Assembly: GCF_000321415.2 (NCBI RefSeq) | Contig: NC_019902.2 | Span: 3,493,501-3,557,500 of the forward strand | From: Thioalkalivibrio nitratireducens DSM 14787 | Lineage (GTDB): Bacteria; Pseudomonadota; Gammaproteobacteria; Ectothiorhodospirales; Ectothiorhodospiraceae | DNA: 64,000 nucleotides | Direction of reading: 5' to 3' | Notes under the pieces: model-generated | The model's input: only the letters and a program-made list of their open reading frames with translations | What the model was told of the DNA's origin: nothing | Databases searched by the model: none | In this document: one piece after another, positions 39,559-49,124 of the stretch | Layout: every line of letters starts with the position of its first letter | Position numbering within the stretch: the first letter of the stretch is position 1 | Made by a program: the position numbers and the translations under genes

Positions 39559-40474
39559 AATCCTTCACATCCTCAGGATCGGGTGGATCGGGGTTTTGGA
39601 CCCGTACGAGGTGGGGACGGCCGCGGGAGTTTTCAAGCGCGAGGGCCTGAAACAAGCCACCGCGGCCCTCGGGGTCCAGGCGGCGCCAAGCCGGGAACAG
39701 CACCTGGCGCGCCTGCAGGTCGAGCTGCCAGGGCGCACCGATCACCGCGATGCCGGAACCCTGCAGGCCCGGACCGCGCGGTGGATCGGTCAGCCGCAGT
39801 TCGCTGAACACGATGCGCTCGCCGGCATGCCCGGCCCGAAGTGCCTCCCTCAGCCGCGGGTGACGGCCGTCCTCGAGCACCGGGTACCAAACCAGCAGGA
39901 TCCCGGTGTTCCACCGGCGGCGGATCTCCGCGGTCAACTGCGGAACCTCGGTGTACTCGGCCGGCCTTTCGTAGGCCGGGTCGAGCAGCGCCATGCCCCT
40001 GCGCGGCTCGGGCGGAAAGAGGGCTCGCGCGGCTTCGCGCGCGTCGCGGCGGTGCACGTGGCAGCGCCGGTCCACGCGCAGGCCGGCTCGCAGTGCAGCG
40101 TGCGCCGCGGGATGCAGCTCGCAGGCGATCAGCCGGTCCTGTGCGCGCAGGCGCAGGCGGGCGATCTGCGGCGAACCGGGATACCGGGTCAGCTCTCCAG
40201 GGCGGGGCTGCAGGCCGCGCAGCGCCGCCAGAAACGCCTGCAGCGGTGCCGGACCGCCCGTCAGGTCCCACAGACGACCGATCCCCGCGCGCCATTCGCC
40301 GCTGCGCGCGGCGGCCCCTGTGGTCAACGGGTACTCGCCGGAACCGGCATACAGATCCAGCACGACGAAGGGCTTCGGCCGGGACAGCAGCGCATCCAGC
40401 ACCAACCAGAGCAGCAGGTGCTTGTGCACGTCGGCGGAGTTGCCGGCATGGTATTGGTGCTGGTAGCTGAGCAT
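39551..40474 (-). CDS. rlmJ: 23S rRNA (adenine2030-N6)-methyltransferase
   Basis: A 307-residue SAM-dependent methyltransferase. The N-terminal [19 protein letters not shown] is diagnostic for RlmJ (ComJ/YhiR), and [13 protein letters not shown] is the SAM-binding motif. The catalytic motif reads DPAYE, whereas E. coli RlmJ has DPPYE. The enzyme methylates A2030 of 23S rRNA and is needed in some species for using DNA as a nutrient. The start at 40474 is set by this N-terminus. It reads into htpG. Confidence 0.92.
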   Translation of the reverse strand: MLSYQHQYHAGNSADVHKHLLLWLVLDALLSRPKPFVVLDLYAGSGEYPLTTGAAARSGEWRAGIGRLWDLTGGPAPLQAFLAALRGLQPRPGELTRYPGSPQIARLRLRAQDRLIACELHPAAHAALRAGLRVDRRCHVHRRDAREAARALFPPEPRRGMALLDPAYERPAEYTEVPQLTAEIRRRWNTGILLVWYPVLEDGRHPRLREALRAGHAGERIVFSELRLTDPPRGPGLQGSGIAVIGAPWQLDLQARQVLFPAWRRLDPEGRGGLFQALALENSRGRPHLVRVQNPDPPDPEDVKDYD

Positions 40475-40528
40475 GCTGGCGCAGCACGATACCCGCAATC
40501 CCGCGCGCAGACCACTGGCACCAGCGAG

Positions 40529-40603
40529 GAGCCCCTCTTGCGCAGGCGGGCGAGAGAAAAAAAGCCCCTCCCCCGGCACGGGGGAGGGGTTGGGGAGGGG
40601 GCG
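40529..40603 (-). repeat. GC-rich intergenic repeat, copy 3
   Basis: The element contains a strong dyad (CCCCTCCCCC and GGGGGAGGGG around GGCAC), then GTTGGGGAGGGGG. Read in reverse complement it has the same CCCTCCCCAACCCC and CTCTTGCG blocks as the copies at 14796 and 4376. It lies between rlmJ and the soxX terminator. The boundaries are approximate. Confidence 0.6.
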
Positions 40604-40613
40604 GAAACAGGAA

Positions 40614-40639
40614 GGCCGCCGGTGTTGCCACCGGCGGCC
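40614..40639 (-). terminator. terminator of soxA-soxX
   Basis: An 11-bp perfect stem GGCCGCCGGTG / CACCGGCGGCC with a TTGC loop lies about 40 nt after the soxX stop, followed on the minus strand by TTCCTGTTT. The T-run is imperfect, but position and stem strength support an intrinsic terminator. Confidence 0.65.
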
Positions 40640-40680
40640 TCGTCACGGCCCCGTGGGACCGGCTACTGCCTGAACCGATC

Positions 40681-41370
40681 TCACTCGTTGACCGGGGACT
40701 CCGGATCGAACATGTACGCCATGATGTCGGCGATCGCCTGCTCGTCCAGGAACCCGCTCGCACCGAAGCGCGGCATGTGGGTGCAGGGGAAGTAGACGTG
40801 GGGGTTGTAGATCATGTCGTACGCGTACTTCAGGATCGCCTCGCCGCTGCCGCGAGTCTTGCCGTAACCCGTCAGGCCCGGACCCACGGTACCGCCGGTG
40901 CGGTCCATGGCGAACTGGTGGCAGTTGTAACAGGTACCACCGACTTCGCGGGTGGTGTGGTCGTCATAATTGTGACCGACGCGATAACCGAAACCGGACC
41001 AGGCCAGCTCACGGCCCCGCTCCCAGTCACCGAGCTGGATGCCGCCTTCCGGATACACGATCGACTCTGCGGCCGCGGCGCGAATGGCGTTCATCGTATC
41101 GGCATCCGGCTTGCCGTCGCCGATGATCGAGCAGGCCTCCTGCAATTCGTCCTGCTGCATGCGGTCACGCGCAGTGCCGCCCTCCTGCATTTCCTGGCTC
41201 AGATTGAAGCCGCCACCGTCATTCGCCTCGAAGATCAGGTACTCGGCGAGTTCGTGCGGCGTCATCGCGGTGTAGTCGACCTGGTCGGCATCGGCCACCG
41301 CAGGGCCACCAGCGACGAACAGGGTTGCGAAAGCGGCAACACCGGCCGCCAGAGAGGTCTTCTTGAACAT
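40681..41370 (-). CDS. soxX: sulfur oxidation c-type cytochrome SoxX
   Basis: A 229-residue periplasmic cytochrome with a signal peptide (about 1-26, ending VADA). The haem site is CYNCH at residues 147-151, and the distal ligand Met199 lies in HMPRFG. The N-terminal part (about 27-120) is an extra domain seen in some SoxX proteins. SoxX is the electron-accepting partner of SoxA: together they form a thiosulfate-conjugating complex on SoxYZ. It follows soxA by 27 bp. It shares the MFKK N-terminus with SoxA. soxY, soxZ and soxB are not in this window. Confidence 0.92.
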   Translation of the reverse strand: MFKKTSLAAGVAAFATLFVAGGPAVADADQVDYTAMTPHELAEYLIFEANDGGGFNLSQEMQEGGTARDRMQQDELQEACSIIGDGKPDADTMNAIRAAAAESIVYPEGGIQLGDWERGRELAWSGFGYRVGHNYDDHTTREVGGTCYNCHQFAMDRTGGTVGPGLTGYGKTRGSGEAILKYAYDMIYNPHVYFPCTHMPRFGASGFLDEQAIADIMAYMFDPESPVNE

Positions 41371-41397
41371 ATCTCGAGTCTCCTTGTGCGTCCGGGA

Positions 41398-42231
41398 TCA
41401 GCGCTTCATGTCGGGCAGGATGGCAGGTTGGCCGCGGCCCACGTCGGTCCAATACGAGATCAGCGCGATCGAGGCGTCGGAACCCGCGAGCATGCCGGCC
41501 TGACGCATCTGGAAGTAGCAGCCCCGGACACGGTGTTGGCTGCTGCGAACGTGGTCATGACCGACCCGGAAGGCGGGCCAGGAGATCGCCTTGGTCCATT
41601 CCTCGCCGACACTCGCATCGGGCAGCCGCGAGGCGCGCACCTGCTTGCCGGTCTGACCGTGACACGCGTAGCAGTTGAAATCGGACATGCCGGCACGGCG
41701 GGCGAACAGCACCTCGCCGGCGTCACGCATCGCCTTCTCCAGCGGATGATCGAGCGGGTTGTTCCACTCCATGCCGTTGGACTGCATCGCGATGTAGGTC
41801 TGGATCTGCATGTGATCCGAGCCCGAGCCATGCCGCGTGGTCACCGCCGGGTCATCCGCAGCGAATCCCTGCACCTCGGTCATGCAATGCACGATCCGGG
41901 TCTCGAGGTCCATCACCTTGCCGGTGTCCTCGAAGTAACGCGGCAGCTCGACGTAGGCACCTTCCAGCACGCCGGGACCCTTGCCGAAATCGCAGGCTTC
42001 CATCGAGACATTGTTCGGCCCGCGCGGCGTATGGAACAGATCCTCACCGTCCATGCCAACCCACAGCGCCGGGTTGTCGGGCATCATCATGATGTTCATC
42101 TCACTCTGGGTGAGATAGTCGGAGGGGAGTTTGTCGATCAGCGCCTGAAGGACGTCCTCCGGTGCCTGGGCATGGGCCGTAGCCCCCAGAGCCAGTGCCA
42201 CGGGTAGCGCGAGCAAGGCCTTCTTGAACAT
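41398..42231 (-). CDS. soxA: sulfur oxidation c-type cytochrome SoxA
   Basis: A 277-residue protein with a signal peptide (about 1-20). CYACH at 187-191 is the single C-terminal haem site. Cys238 in RGCYFQMR is the conserved ligand that carries the catalytic cysteine persulfide. Cys80 and Cys116 lie where some SoxA proteins have a disulfide in place of the N-terminal haem. With SoxX it attaches thiosulfate oxidatively to SoxYZ at the start of the Sox pathway. The ATG at 42231 follows GGAGG at 6 nt. It leads the soxA-soxX unit and is preceded by a strong promoter. Confidence 0.94.
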   Translation of the reverse strand: MFKKALLALPVALALGATAHAQAPEDVLQALIDKLPSDYLTQSEMNIMMMPDNPALWVGMDGEDLFHTPRGPNNVSMEACDFGKGPGVLEGAYVELPRYFEDTGKVMDLETRIVHCMTEVQGFAADDPAVTTRHGSGSDHMQIQTYIAMQSNGMEWNNPLDHPLEKAMRDAGEVLFARRAGMSDFNCYACHGQTGKQVRASRLPDASVGEEWTKAISWPAFRVGHDHVRSSQHRVRGCYFQMRQAGMLAGSDASIALISYWTDVGRGQPAILPDMKR

Positions 42232-42302
42232 GGAAACCTCCATCACAAGGTTGACATCGTTTTTTTCGGCAGTTCGGGCCCGAGCGGCTCGAACGCATCG
42301 TC

Positions 42303-42332
42303 ATCGTGCTAATGTGCGGAACCCCCTGTCAA
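42303..42332 (-). promoter_or_regulatory. sigma70-type promoter of soxA-soxX
   Basis: On the minus strand a perfect -35 TTGACA (42327-42332) is followed after 18 bp by CACGAT (42303-42308), a weak -10 (3 of 6). The soxA start is about 70 bp downstream. A weak -10 with a strong -35 suggests activation or fine repression through the neighbouring dyad. A half-site GCTAATGTG (plus strand, 42308-42316) lies on the edge of the -10. Confidence 0.6.
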
Positions 42333-42338
42333 CAAAAG

Positions 42339-42368
42339 TCATCACATTAGCGACTGCTAACGTGATGA
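42339..42368 (-). promoter_or_regulatory. large dyad upstream of the soxA promoter
   Basis: TCATCACATTAGC and GCTAACGTGATGA are inverted repeats of 13 bp matching at 12 positions, separated by GACT. They lie just upstream of the -35, the position of an activator or an upstream repressor site. The core ATTAG-N6-CTAA is shared with the palindrome at the RND promoter (12500-12521). Sox genes in other bacteria are often controlled by the ArsR-family repressor SoxR; an ArsR-type site is a fair guess, not shown here. Confidence 0.65.
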
Positions 42369-42613
42369 TTTCCTGGGCAGGTTCAAGACCACATCGGGGG
42401 ACAGACGCAACGCGGCGCTGGATTATTCCCGGGAGTCTCCCGGTTCGGGAATACACACGCCCCGATGGCGAGTCCGGTGAAGGGAAGGTCCGACGGGGCG
42501 TGCGCGGCACATTTGCAGGCCGCGCCGGCGCGCATCGCCTTGGGGTACGGCCCGTATCTGGCCGGGCGGGAATGGCGGGAAGGTAAGCGGACAAAACGCC
42601 CGCAGGGCGCGGG

Positions 42614-43213
42614 TCAGCGCCCGGAAACGGCGGATCCGAGATCGGCCTGCTCGTGCTTCAGCAGCCAACCCTTGATGTCGGCGAAGGCTCCCTCGCGCTG
42701 CCCGGCGTAGGCACCGGCCCCGCTGCGCCATCCGGTCGCCGGAACCACGCGATGGCAGGGGATAAACACCGGCCACGGATTGATGCGGCAGGCCTGGCCG
42801 ACTGCCCGCGGGGACGATCCGATCTCGTGCGCGATCTCGCCGTAGGTGCGGACCTCGCCCACCGGGATCCGGCACAGCGCCTGCCAGACCTTCCGGGCAT
42901 GCGGCGTACCCGGAGGCAGACCGGCCGGGGCCCGCCAATGGACTGGATCGCGCAGGTAATCGGCAGGATCGAACGGCGGCACGACCGGCGCCGCCGGAAC
43001 CGGCCAGCGGCGCGCCCGCTCGAGAGCCCCGCGGAATCCGGGAGGGAGGTGCGCGGCATCGGACCCGTCCGGATCGGAGGTCCGCGCGACCCAGTCCGCC
43101 GTCAGCAGGCCATGGCTCGCGGACGACGCGAACATGAACTCCAGCGCCGCCCGGGGCAGGAAGCAGCGCCGGAGATCGACGTCACCCGACGCGGACGAAG
43201 GAATCCCGGACAC
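42614..43213 (-). CDS. methylated-DNA-[protein]-cysteine S-methyltransferase
   Basis: A 199-residue protein. The active-site motif PCHRVV near residue 153 accepts the alkyl group from O6-alkylguanine irreversibly. The HTH-like DNA-binding segment (PVGEVRTYGEIAHEIGSSPRAVGQACRINP) precedes it as in Ogt and the C-terminal part of Ada. It is a suicide DNA repair protein. The start is a GTG at 43213, right after the rplS stop; a shorter form is possible. The proline-rich N-terminal half is unusual for the family. Confidence 0.85.
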   Translation of the reverse strand: MSGIPSSASGDVDLRRCFLPRAALEFMFASSASHGLLTADWVARTSDPDGSDAAHLPPGFRGALERARRWPVPAAPVVPPFDPADYLRDPVHWRAPAGLPPGTPHARKVWQALCRIPVGEVRTYGEIAHEIGSSPRAVGQACRINPWPVFIPCHRVVPATGWRSGAGAYAGQREGAFADIKGWLLKHEQADLGSAVSGR

Positions 43214-43225
43214 CTGCGACGGGAC

Positions 43226-43582
43226 TCAGCGTGCGGCTTTGATGTCTTCCTTGATGCGCGCGGCCTTGCCGGTCCGGTCACGCAGGTAGTACAGCTTGGC
43301 GCGCCGCACCTTGCCGCGCCGCTTGACCTTGATCTCGGCGACCAGCGGGCTGTGCGTCTGGAACGCGCGCTCCACGCCGGTACCGTAGGACATCTTGCGC
43401 ACGGTGAACGCGGAGTTCAGGCCGCGGTTGCGCTTGGCGATCACCACGCCCTCGAAAGCCTGGAGGCGCTCGCGCTCCCCTTCCTTCACCTTGACCTGCA
43501 CCACCACGGTGTCGCCGGGACCGAAGTCCGGCACCTCGGTCTTCATCTGCTCGGCTTCGAGTTGCTGAATCATGCTCTTCAT
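43226..43582 (-). CDS. rplS: 50S ribosomal protein L19
   Basis: A 118-residue protein with typical L19 features: [16 protein letters not shown] and [16 protein letters not shown], and a basic C-terminus. L19 sits at the 30S-50S interface. It is the last gene of the rpsP-rimM-trmD-rplS operon, 9 bp after trmD. Confidence 0.97.
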   Translation of the reverse strand: MKSMIQQLEAEQMKTEVPDFGPGDTVVVQVKVKEGERERLQAFEGVVIAKRNRGLNSAFTVRKMSYGTGVERAFQTHSPLVAEIKVKRRGKVRRAKLYYLRDRTGKAARIKEDIKAAR

Positions 43583-43591
43583 CGTCGGACC

Positions 43592-44359
43592 TCAATCATC
43601 GGTATCTCTGCGCCCGCCGGAACGCCTCCGGAGGCCACGGTATTCATCCAGCAGGGCCGCATCCTCGGCCCCCGGCAAGCATCGGGCCAGCAGGTCGGGC
43701 CTGCGTTCCCAGGTACGGCCCAGCGCCTCGCGCCGACGCCAGTGCTCGATCCGGGCGTGGTGACCGGTCAGCAGTTCGGCCGGCACCGTGCGCCCGTCGA
43801 TCACCTCGGGGCGCGTGTAATGCGGGCAGTCCAGCAACCCCCCGGTGAAGGAGTCCTGATCCGCCGAATCCGCGTGGCCGAGCGCTCCGGGCAGCAGCCG
43901 CGCGCAGCCGTCGATCACCACCATCGCCGCCAACTCGCCGCCCGAGAGCACGTAGTCGCCGAGCGACCATTCCTCGTCCACTTCCGCCTCCAGCAAGCGC
44001 TCGTCGATCCCCTCATAGCGCCCGCACAGCAGCGCCACGCGCGGACACTGCACCAGCCGCCGCAGCATGGCCTGTTCCAGCGGCCGGCCCTGCGGGGTCA
44101 GCGCGATCACACGGACCAGCCTCGGGTCCGCCTCGCGCACCGCCGCCAGCGCTGCCGCCAGCGGTGCGTACTGCATCACCATCCCCGGGCCGCCGCCGTA
44201 AGGACGGTCGTCCACCGCCTGATGCACGCCCGTCCCCCAGCGCCGGGGGTTCCAGGTGTGCAGCTCGAACAGCCCCTGCTCGCCAGCGCGCCCGGTCACA
44301 CCGTACTCCGCCACCGGCCGGACCAGTTCAGGGAACAGCGTGATGACATCGAAGCGCAT
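43592..44359 (-). CDS. trmD: tRNA (guanine37-N1)-methyltransferase
   Basis: A 255-residue SPOUT-fold enzyme that methylates G37 next to the anticodon, preventing +1 frameshifts. [12 protein letters not shown] is the family N-terminus; [13 protein letters not shown] and [14 protein letters not shown] are hallmarks, the latter forming the deep trefoil knot. It lies in the standard ribosomal operon, 8 bp after rimM. Confidence 0.97.
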   Translation of the reverse strand: MRFDVITLFPELVRPVAEYGVTGRAGEQGLFELHTWNPRRWGTGVHQAVDDRPYGGGPGMVMQYAPLAAALAAVREADPRLVRVIALTPQGRPLEQAMLRRLVQCPRVALLCGRYEGIDERLLEAEVDEEWSLGDYVLSGGELAAMVVIDGCARLLPGALGHADSADQDSFTGGLLDCPHYTRPEVIDGRTVPAELLTGHHARIEHWRRREALGRTWERRPDLLARCLPGAEDAALLDEYRGLRRRSGGRRDTDD

Positions 44360-44367
44360 CGTGCCGC

Positions 44368-44901
44368 TCAGAACTCGGGATCCCAGTCGACCCTTACCAG
44401 GCCGGCCGCCGGATCCACGTCAAGCACGTAGCGCCCGCGCACCCAGGGCACCAGGCGTTCCCGGTCGCCCTGCACCACCATCACGTCGTTTGCACCGGTC
44501 TCGATGAAACCCGATATGCGCCCGAGATCCACGCCCTCTTTCGTTTCCACCCGCAGGCCCTGCAGGTCGGCCCAGTAGAAGGCTCCGTCTTCGAGCGGCG
44601 GGAGCCATTCGCGCTCTACCGCGAGCGTTGAGCCCACCAAGGCACAGGCCGCGTCGCGGTCCGCCGTGTCCCGGAACTTCAGGACCACACCGCGCCCGTG
44701 CCCCCGACCCGCCTCGACCTCCAGCAACTCCCAATCCGCACCGCGCTGCATCCACAGCCGGGGGAATTCGGCAATGGCCGCGCGCGGCTCGGTCTCCGAA
44801 AAGACCCGCACGAAGCCCTTGACCCCGTACACTCCGGACACGCGTCCGACGATCAGCCGTTCCGGTTCGGCGCTCACCGCTGCAGGCGCCTGCGACGGCA
44901 T
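44368..44901 (-). CDS. rimM: 16S rRNA processing protein RimM
   Basis: A 177-residue protein needed for 30S maturation, binding S19. [22 protein letters not shown] is the N-terminal RimM barrel, and [21 protein letters not shown] belongs to the C-terminal PRC barrel. About 15 residues precede the usual N-terminus. The ATG overlaps the rpsP stop by one base. Confidence 0.95.
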   Translation of the reverse strand: MPSQAPAAVSAEPERLIVGRVSGVYGVKGFVRVFSETEPRAAIAEFPRLWMQRGADWELLEVEAGRGHGRGVVLKFRDTADRDAACALVGSTLAVEREWLPPLEDGAFYWADLQGLRVETKEGVDLGRISGFIETGANDVMVVQGDRERLVPWVRGRYVLDVDPAAGLVRVDWDPEF

Positions 44902-45161
44902 CAGGCGGCGGCGGCCACCTGCTTGCGATGCTGTTTGACCAGCTGAGCCACGCGATCCGAAGTGGCCGCGCCCCGGGCCAGCCAGTGGTCGACACGCTCC
45001 AGATCAATCTGCAGGGGTGTCTCCTGCCCCCGGGCCACGGGGTTGAAGAAACCGATGCGCTCGATGTACCCGCTGTCGCGGCGGGCGCGGGAGTCGGTGA
45101 CGACGATCTGGTAGAACGGCGCGCGCTTGGCGCCGCGACGGGACAGACGAATGGTAACCAT
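44901..45161 (-). CDS. rpsP: 30S ribosomal protein S16
   Basis: An 86-residue protein starting [21 protein letters not shown], diagnostic for S16, which stabilises the lower body of the 30S subunit. It is the first gene of rpsP-rimM-trmD-rplS, with a near-consensus promoter about 50 bp upstream. Confidence 0.98.
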   Translation of the reverse strand: MVTIRLSRRGAKRAPFYQIVVTDSRARRDSGYIERIGFFNPVARGQETPLQIDLERVDHWLARGAATSDRVAQLVKQHRKQVAAAA

Positions 45162-45208
45162 GCGTATTCTGGACCTCAGTGAATCCGGGTTTCTCGAGGG
45201 AACGGGGA

Positions 45209-45236
45209 ATTATAGCGGAAGTCGCTCACGAAACAA
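45209..45236 (-). promoter_or_regulatory. promoter of the rpsP operon
   Basis: On the minus strand TTGTTT (45231-45236) and a perfect TATAAT (45209-45214) are spaced by 16 bp. The rpsP start is about 48 bp downstream. The perfect -10 in a GC-rich region is the main support. Confidence 0.75.
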
Positions 45237-45263
45237 GCCGCACCGGCCACGGGCCAGCGCCGC

Positions 45264-46637
<1,374 letters not shown>

Positions 46638-46875
46638 GGTGACTCCTGAATACTGTCGATAAGGCCGCGCGGAAGTTCGCTGTCCGCCGCTGCGGCCGCG
46701 CCCGGGGCGCAGCGGGCCCAGTATACGGGACGGCGCGGGGGCGCGGCATCCGCGCGGATTGACGCGCCGGGTGCATGTGCACTCACCGCCCGCGCGTGGG
46801 CGATTTCCCCGGCAGCCCGTGGCGATCCGCGGGGCGCGGTGCATTGTCCGGCCGAAGCATGGATAATCGGGCACC

Positions 46876-47676
46876 ATGAGCATAGCCATCGGCCTGCTGG
46901 CCATTCTCCTGTACCTGATCACGACCGGATCCCTGGTCGCAGCCGCCCGGCGCGAACCACCGGCACCGGCCCGTCCGCGCCTCCCGCTGGGCATTTGGGC
47001 CGCAGCGCTGCTGGTTCACCTCGGGGCGCTGTCACAACTCATCTGGACCGATGCCGGACTGAATCTCTGTCTCGGCAATGCGGTGTCGGCGTCGCTGTGG
47101 CTGGTCGCCGCGCTGCTGTGGACGGCTTCGCTGCGTCACCCGCTTGCGATCATGGGTGTGATCGTGCTTCCACTGACCGCATTGGCGCTGTTGGGCGCGC
47201 TGACCTGCAGCGGCGGCACCCGCGTCGCCACGACCCCGTTCGTCGAGATCCACATCATGCTCGCCGCCCTCGGCTGGGCATTCCTCGCGCTGTCGACGGT
47301 ACAGGCGGCGGTGATGACGGCACAGCACCGTGCGCTGCACGAACATCACACCACCGGGTTCGTGCGCTACCTGCCGCCGCTGTACTCGATGGAACTCTGG
47401 CTGTTTCGGATGATCTTCGTCGGCTGGGTGTTCCTGAGCCTCAGCCTCGCCAGCGGGCTGGTGTTCCTGGAAGATCTGTTCGCCCAGCATCTCGTGCACA
47501 AGAGCGTGCTGTCGATCCTGGCGTGGATCATGTTCTCGGTGCTGCTGTTCGGCCGCTGGCGCTTCGGCTGGCGCGGCTCGCGCGCACTGGCGTGGACGAC
47601 GGGCGGGTTCGTGAGCCTGGTACTCGCCTATTTCGGATCAAAGCTGGTGCTCGAGGTGATCCTGCAACGGGTCTGA
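46876..47676 (+). CDS. ypjD: YpjD/CcsA-type cytochrome c assembly family membrane protein
   Basis: A 266-residue protein with about eight membrane helices. It belongs to the cytochrome c assembly (CcsA/ResC) superfamily, with a histidine in EIHIMLAALGWAFLALS and another in HLVHKSVLSILAWIMF, likely haem or metal ligands. Orthologues lie between ffh and the CorB gene in Gammaproteobacteria, where YpjD has been linked to Mg2+/Co2+ handling. It is divergent from ffh. No WWD motif was seen, so a haem-ligase role is not supported. Confidence 0.85.
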   Translation: MSIAIGLLAILLYLITTGSLVAAARREPPAPARPRLPLGIWAAALLVHLGALSQLIWTDAGLNLCLGNAVSASLWLVAALLWTASLRHPLAIMGVIVLPLTALALLGALTCSGGTRVATTPFVEIHIMLAALGWAFLALSTVQAAVMTAQHRALHEHHTTGFVRYLPPLYSMELWLFRMIFVGWVFLSLSLASGLVFLEDLFAQHLVHKSVLSILAWIMFSVLLFGRWRFGWRGSRALAWTTGGFVSLVLAYFGSKLVLEVILQRV

Positions 47677-47760
47677 TCCCCCCGGAAGGGCTCCGAGGGC
47701 ACCTGACGCAGGCGGTCCCGCACGGGTGGGCCACCGAGGGGGCCTGACACTCGCGGCGGG

Positions 47761-47803
47761 TGGCAGGCACGAGCGGGTATTGAACCCGTCGCGGCTCCTG
47801 CCA
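47761..47803. repeat. REP-like nested hairpin in the corB leader
   Basis: Outer arms TGGCAGG and CCTGCCA enclose an inner stem (CGGG and CCCG with loop TATTGAA). The reverse complement resembles GGAGCCGCGAC-containing palindromes spread in other Gammaproteobacteria. Nested stems and a position between two genes support a REP-type element or structured leader. It lies 40 bp before the corB start. Confidence 0.45.
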
Positions 47804-47843
47804 GAATCGCGATTCGACACGGTCCATAGCGAGGAACACCCGC

Positions 47844-49124
47844 TTGCACGACATTCCCCTGGGGGCGCTGTTCGGCGCCCTGTTCCTGCTGTTCCTGCTC
47901 TCGGCGTTCTTTTCCGGCTCCGAGACGGCGCTGATGGCGCTGAACCGCTACCGGATGCGGCACAAGGCCCAGCAGGGCCACCGCGGCGCACTGCTGGCGG
48001 CACGCCTGCTCGAGCGCCCGGATCGCCTGATCGGCCTGATCCTGCTCGGCAACAACTTCGTAAACATCCTGATCACGCAAATCGCGACCTTCATCGGCTG
48101 GCGCATGTTCGGTGACACCGGGGTGGCGATCGCCACCGGCCTGCTCACGCTGGCCTTGCTGATCTTCGCCGAGACCGCGCCGAAGACGGTCGCGGCACTG
48201 CACAGCGAACGCATCGCGTATCCGGCCGCCTGGGTCTACAGCGGCCTGATGCGCCCGCTCTCGCCGGTGGTGTTCGTGATCAACGTCCTTGCCAACGGCT
48301 TCCTGCGCCTGTTCGGGATCCGGATGGATGCCCGCCAGCGCGCGGCCTTGTCCGCCGACGAACTGCGCTCGGTCGTGGTCGAGGCCGGTGCGCTGATCCC
48401 TGCGAAACACCAGCGCATGCTGATCAACCTGCTGGACCTGGAGCGCACCACCGTCGAGGACATCATGATTCCGCGCAACGAGATCGTGGCGCTCGATCTC
48501 GAGGAAGACTGGACCGACGTGCTCGACCAGATCCTGAGCGGCAGCTTCACCCGTGTGCCGGTGATCGAAGGGGAGCTCGATCGCGTACTCGGTTTCGTGC
48601 ACATGCGCGACGTGCTGCCGCTGGCGTATCGTGAATCCTTCGGACCGGAAGATCTGCGCGCGGTCATCACCCCCCCCTACTTCATACCCGAGGGGACGGC
48701 GCTGAACCGGCAGCTGATCAACTTCCAGAAAGAGAAGCGGCGCATCGGTCTGGTCGTCGACGAGTACGGCGACATCGAGGGGCTGGTGACGCTCGAGGAT
48801 CTGCTGGAGGAAATCGTCGGTGAGTTCACCACCGATCCCCCGACCATGGGAGGCGACGTTCTGCGCCAACCCGACGGCAGCGTGGTGGTCGACGGCGGCA
48901 TCCACCTGCGCGAGCTGAACCGGGCGCTTGACCTGAATCTCCCGGTCGATGGTCCGAAAACCCTCAGCGGCCTGATCGTCGAACATCTCGAGGAGATCCC
49001 CGAAGCGCCGGCGAGCGTACGCATCGGCGGGGTGGTAATGGACATCGTGCAGATCAAGAACAACATCATCCGCACCGTGCGCATCCCGCCCGCGGCACCC
49101 CCGGGCTCACCGGAGTCATCGTGA
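47844..49124 (+). CDS. HlyC/CorC family transporter (CorB/YfjD)
   Basis: A 426-residue protein. The N-terminal CNNM/DUF21 membrane domain (about 1-180, with FFSGSETALMALNRYR) is followed by two CBS domains (about 205-325, VEDIMIPRNEIVALDL, VTLEDLLEEIVGE) and a C-terminal CorC_HlyC domain. Relatives export Mg2+ or Co2+. The TTG start at 47844 follows GAGGA at good distance. It follows ypjD with an REP-like element in between and overlaps radA. Confidence 0.9.
   Translation: MHDIPLGALFGALFLLFLLSAFFSGSETALMALNRYRMRHKAQQGHRGALLAARLLERPDRLIGLILLGNNFVNILITQIATFIGWRMFGDTGVAIATGLLTLALLIFAETAPKTVAALHSERIAYPAAWVYSGLMRPLSPVVFVINVLANGFLRLFGIRMDARQRAALSADELRSVVVEAGALIPAKHQRMLINLLDLERTTVEDIMIPRNEIVALDLEEDWTDVLDQILSGSFTRVPVIEGELDRVLGFVHMRDVLPLAYRESFGPEDLRAVITPPYFIPEGTALNRQLINFQKEKRRIGLVVDEYGDIEGLVTLEDLLEEIVGEFTTDPPTMGGDVLRQPDGSVVVDGGIHLRELNRALDLNLPVDGPKTLSGLIVEHLEEIPEAPASVRIGGVVMDIVQIKNNIIRTVRIPPAAPPGSPESS

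Noticed and set aside
46720..46725. TATACT as the ffh -10
   Set aside because: The hexamer fits on the minus strand, but no -35 is recognisable in the very GC-rich upstream DNA.
47761..47803. Possible tRNA gene
   Set aside because: Only a T-arm-like hairpin is present; no anticodon or D arm and no acceptor stem of correct geometry.
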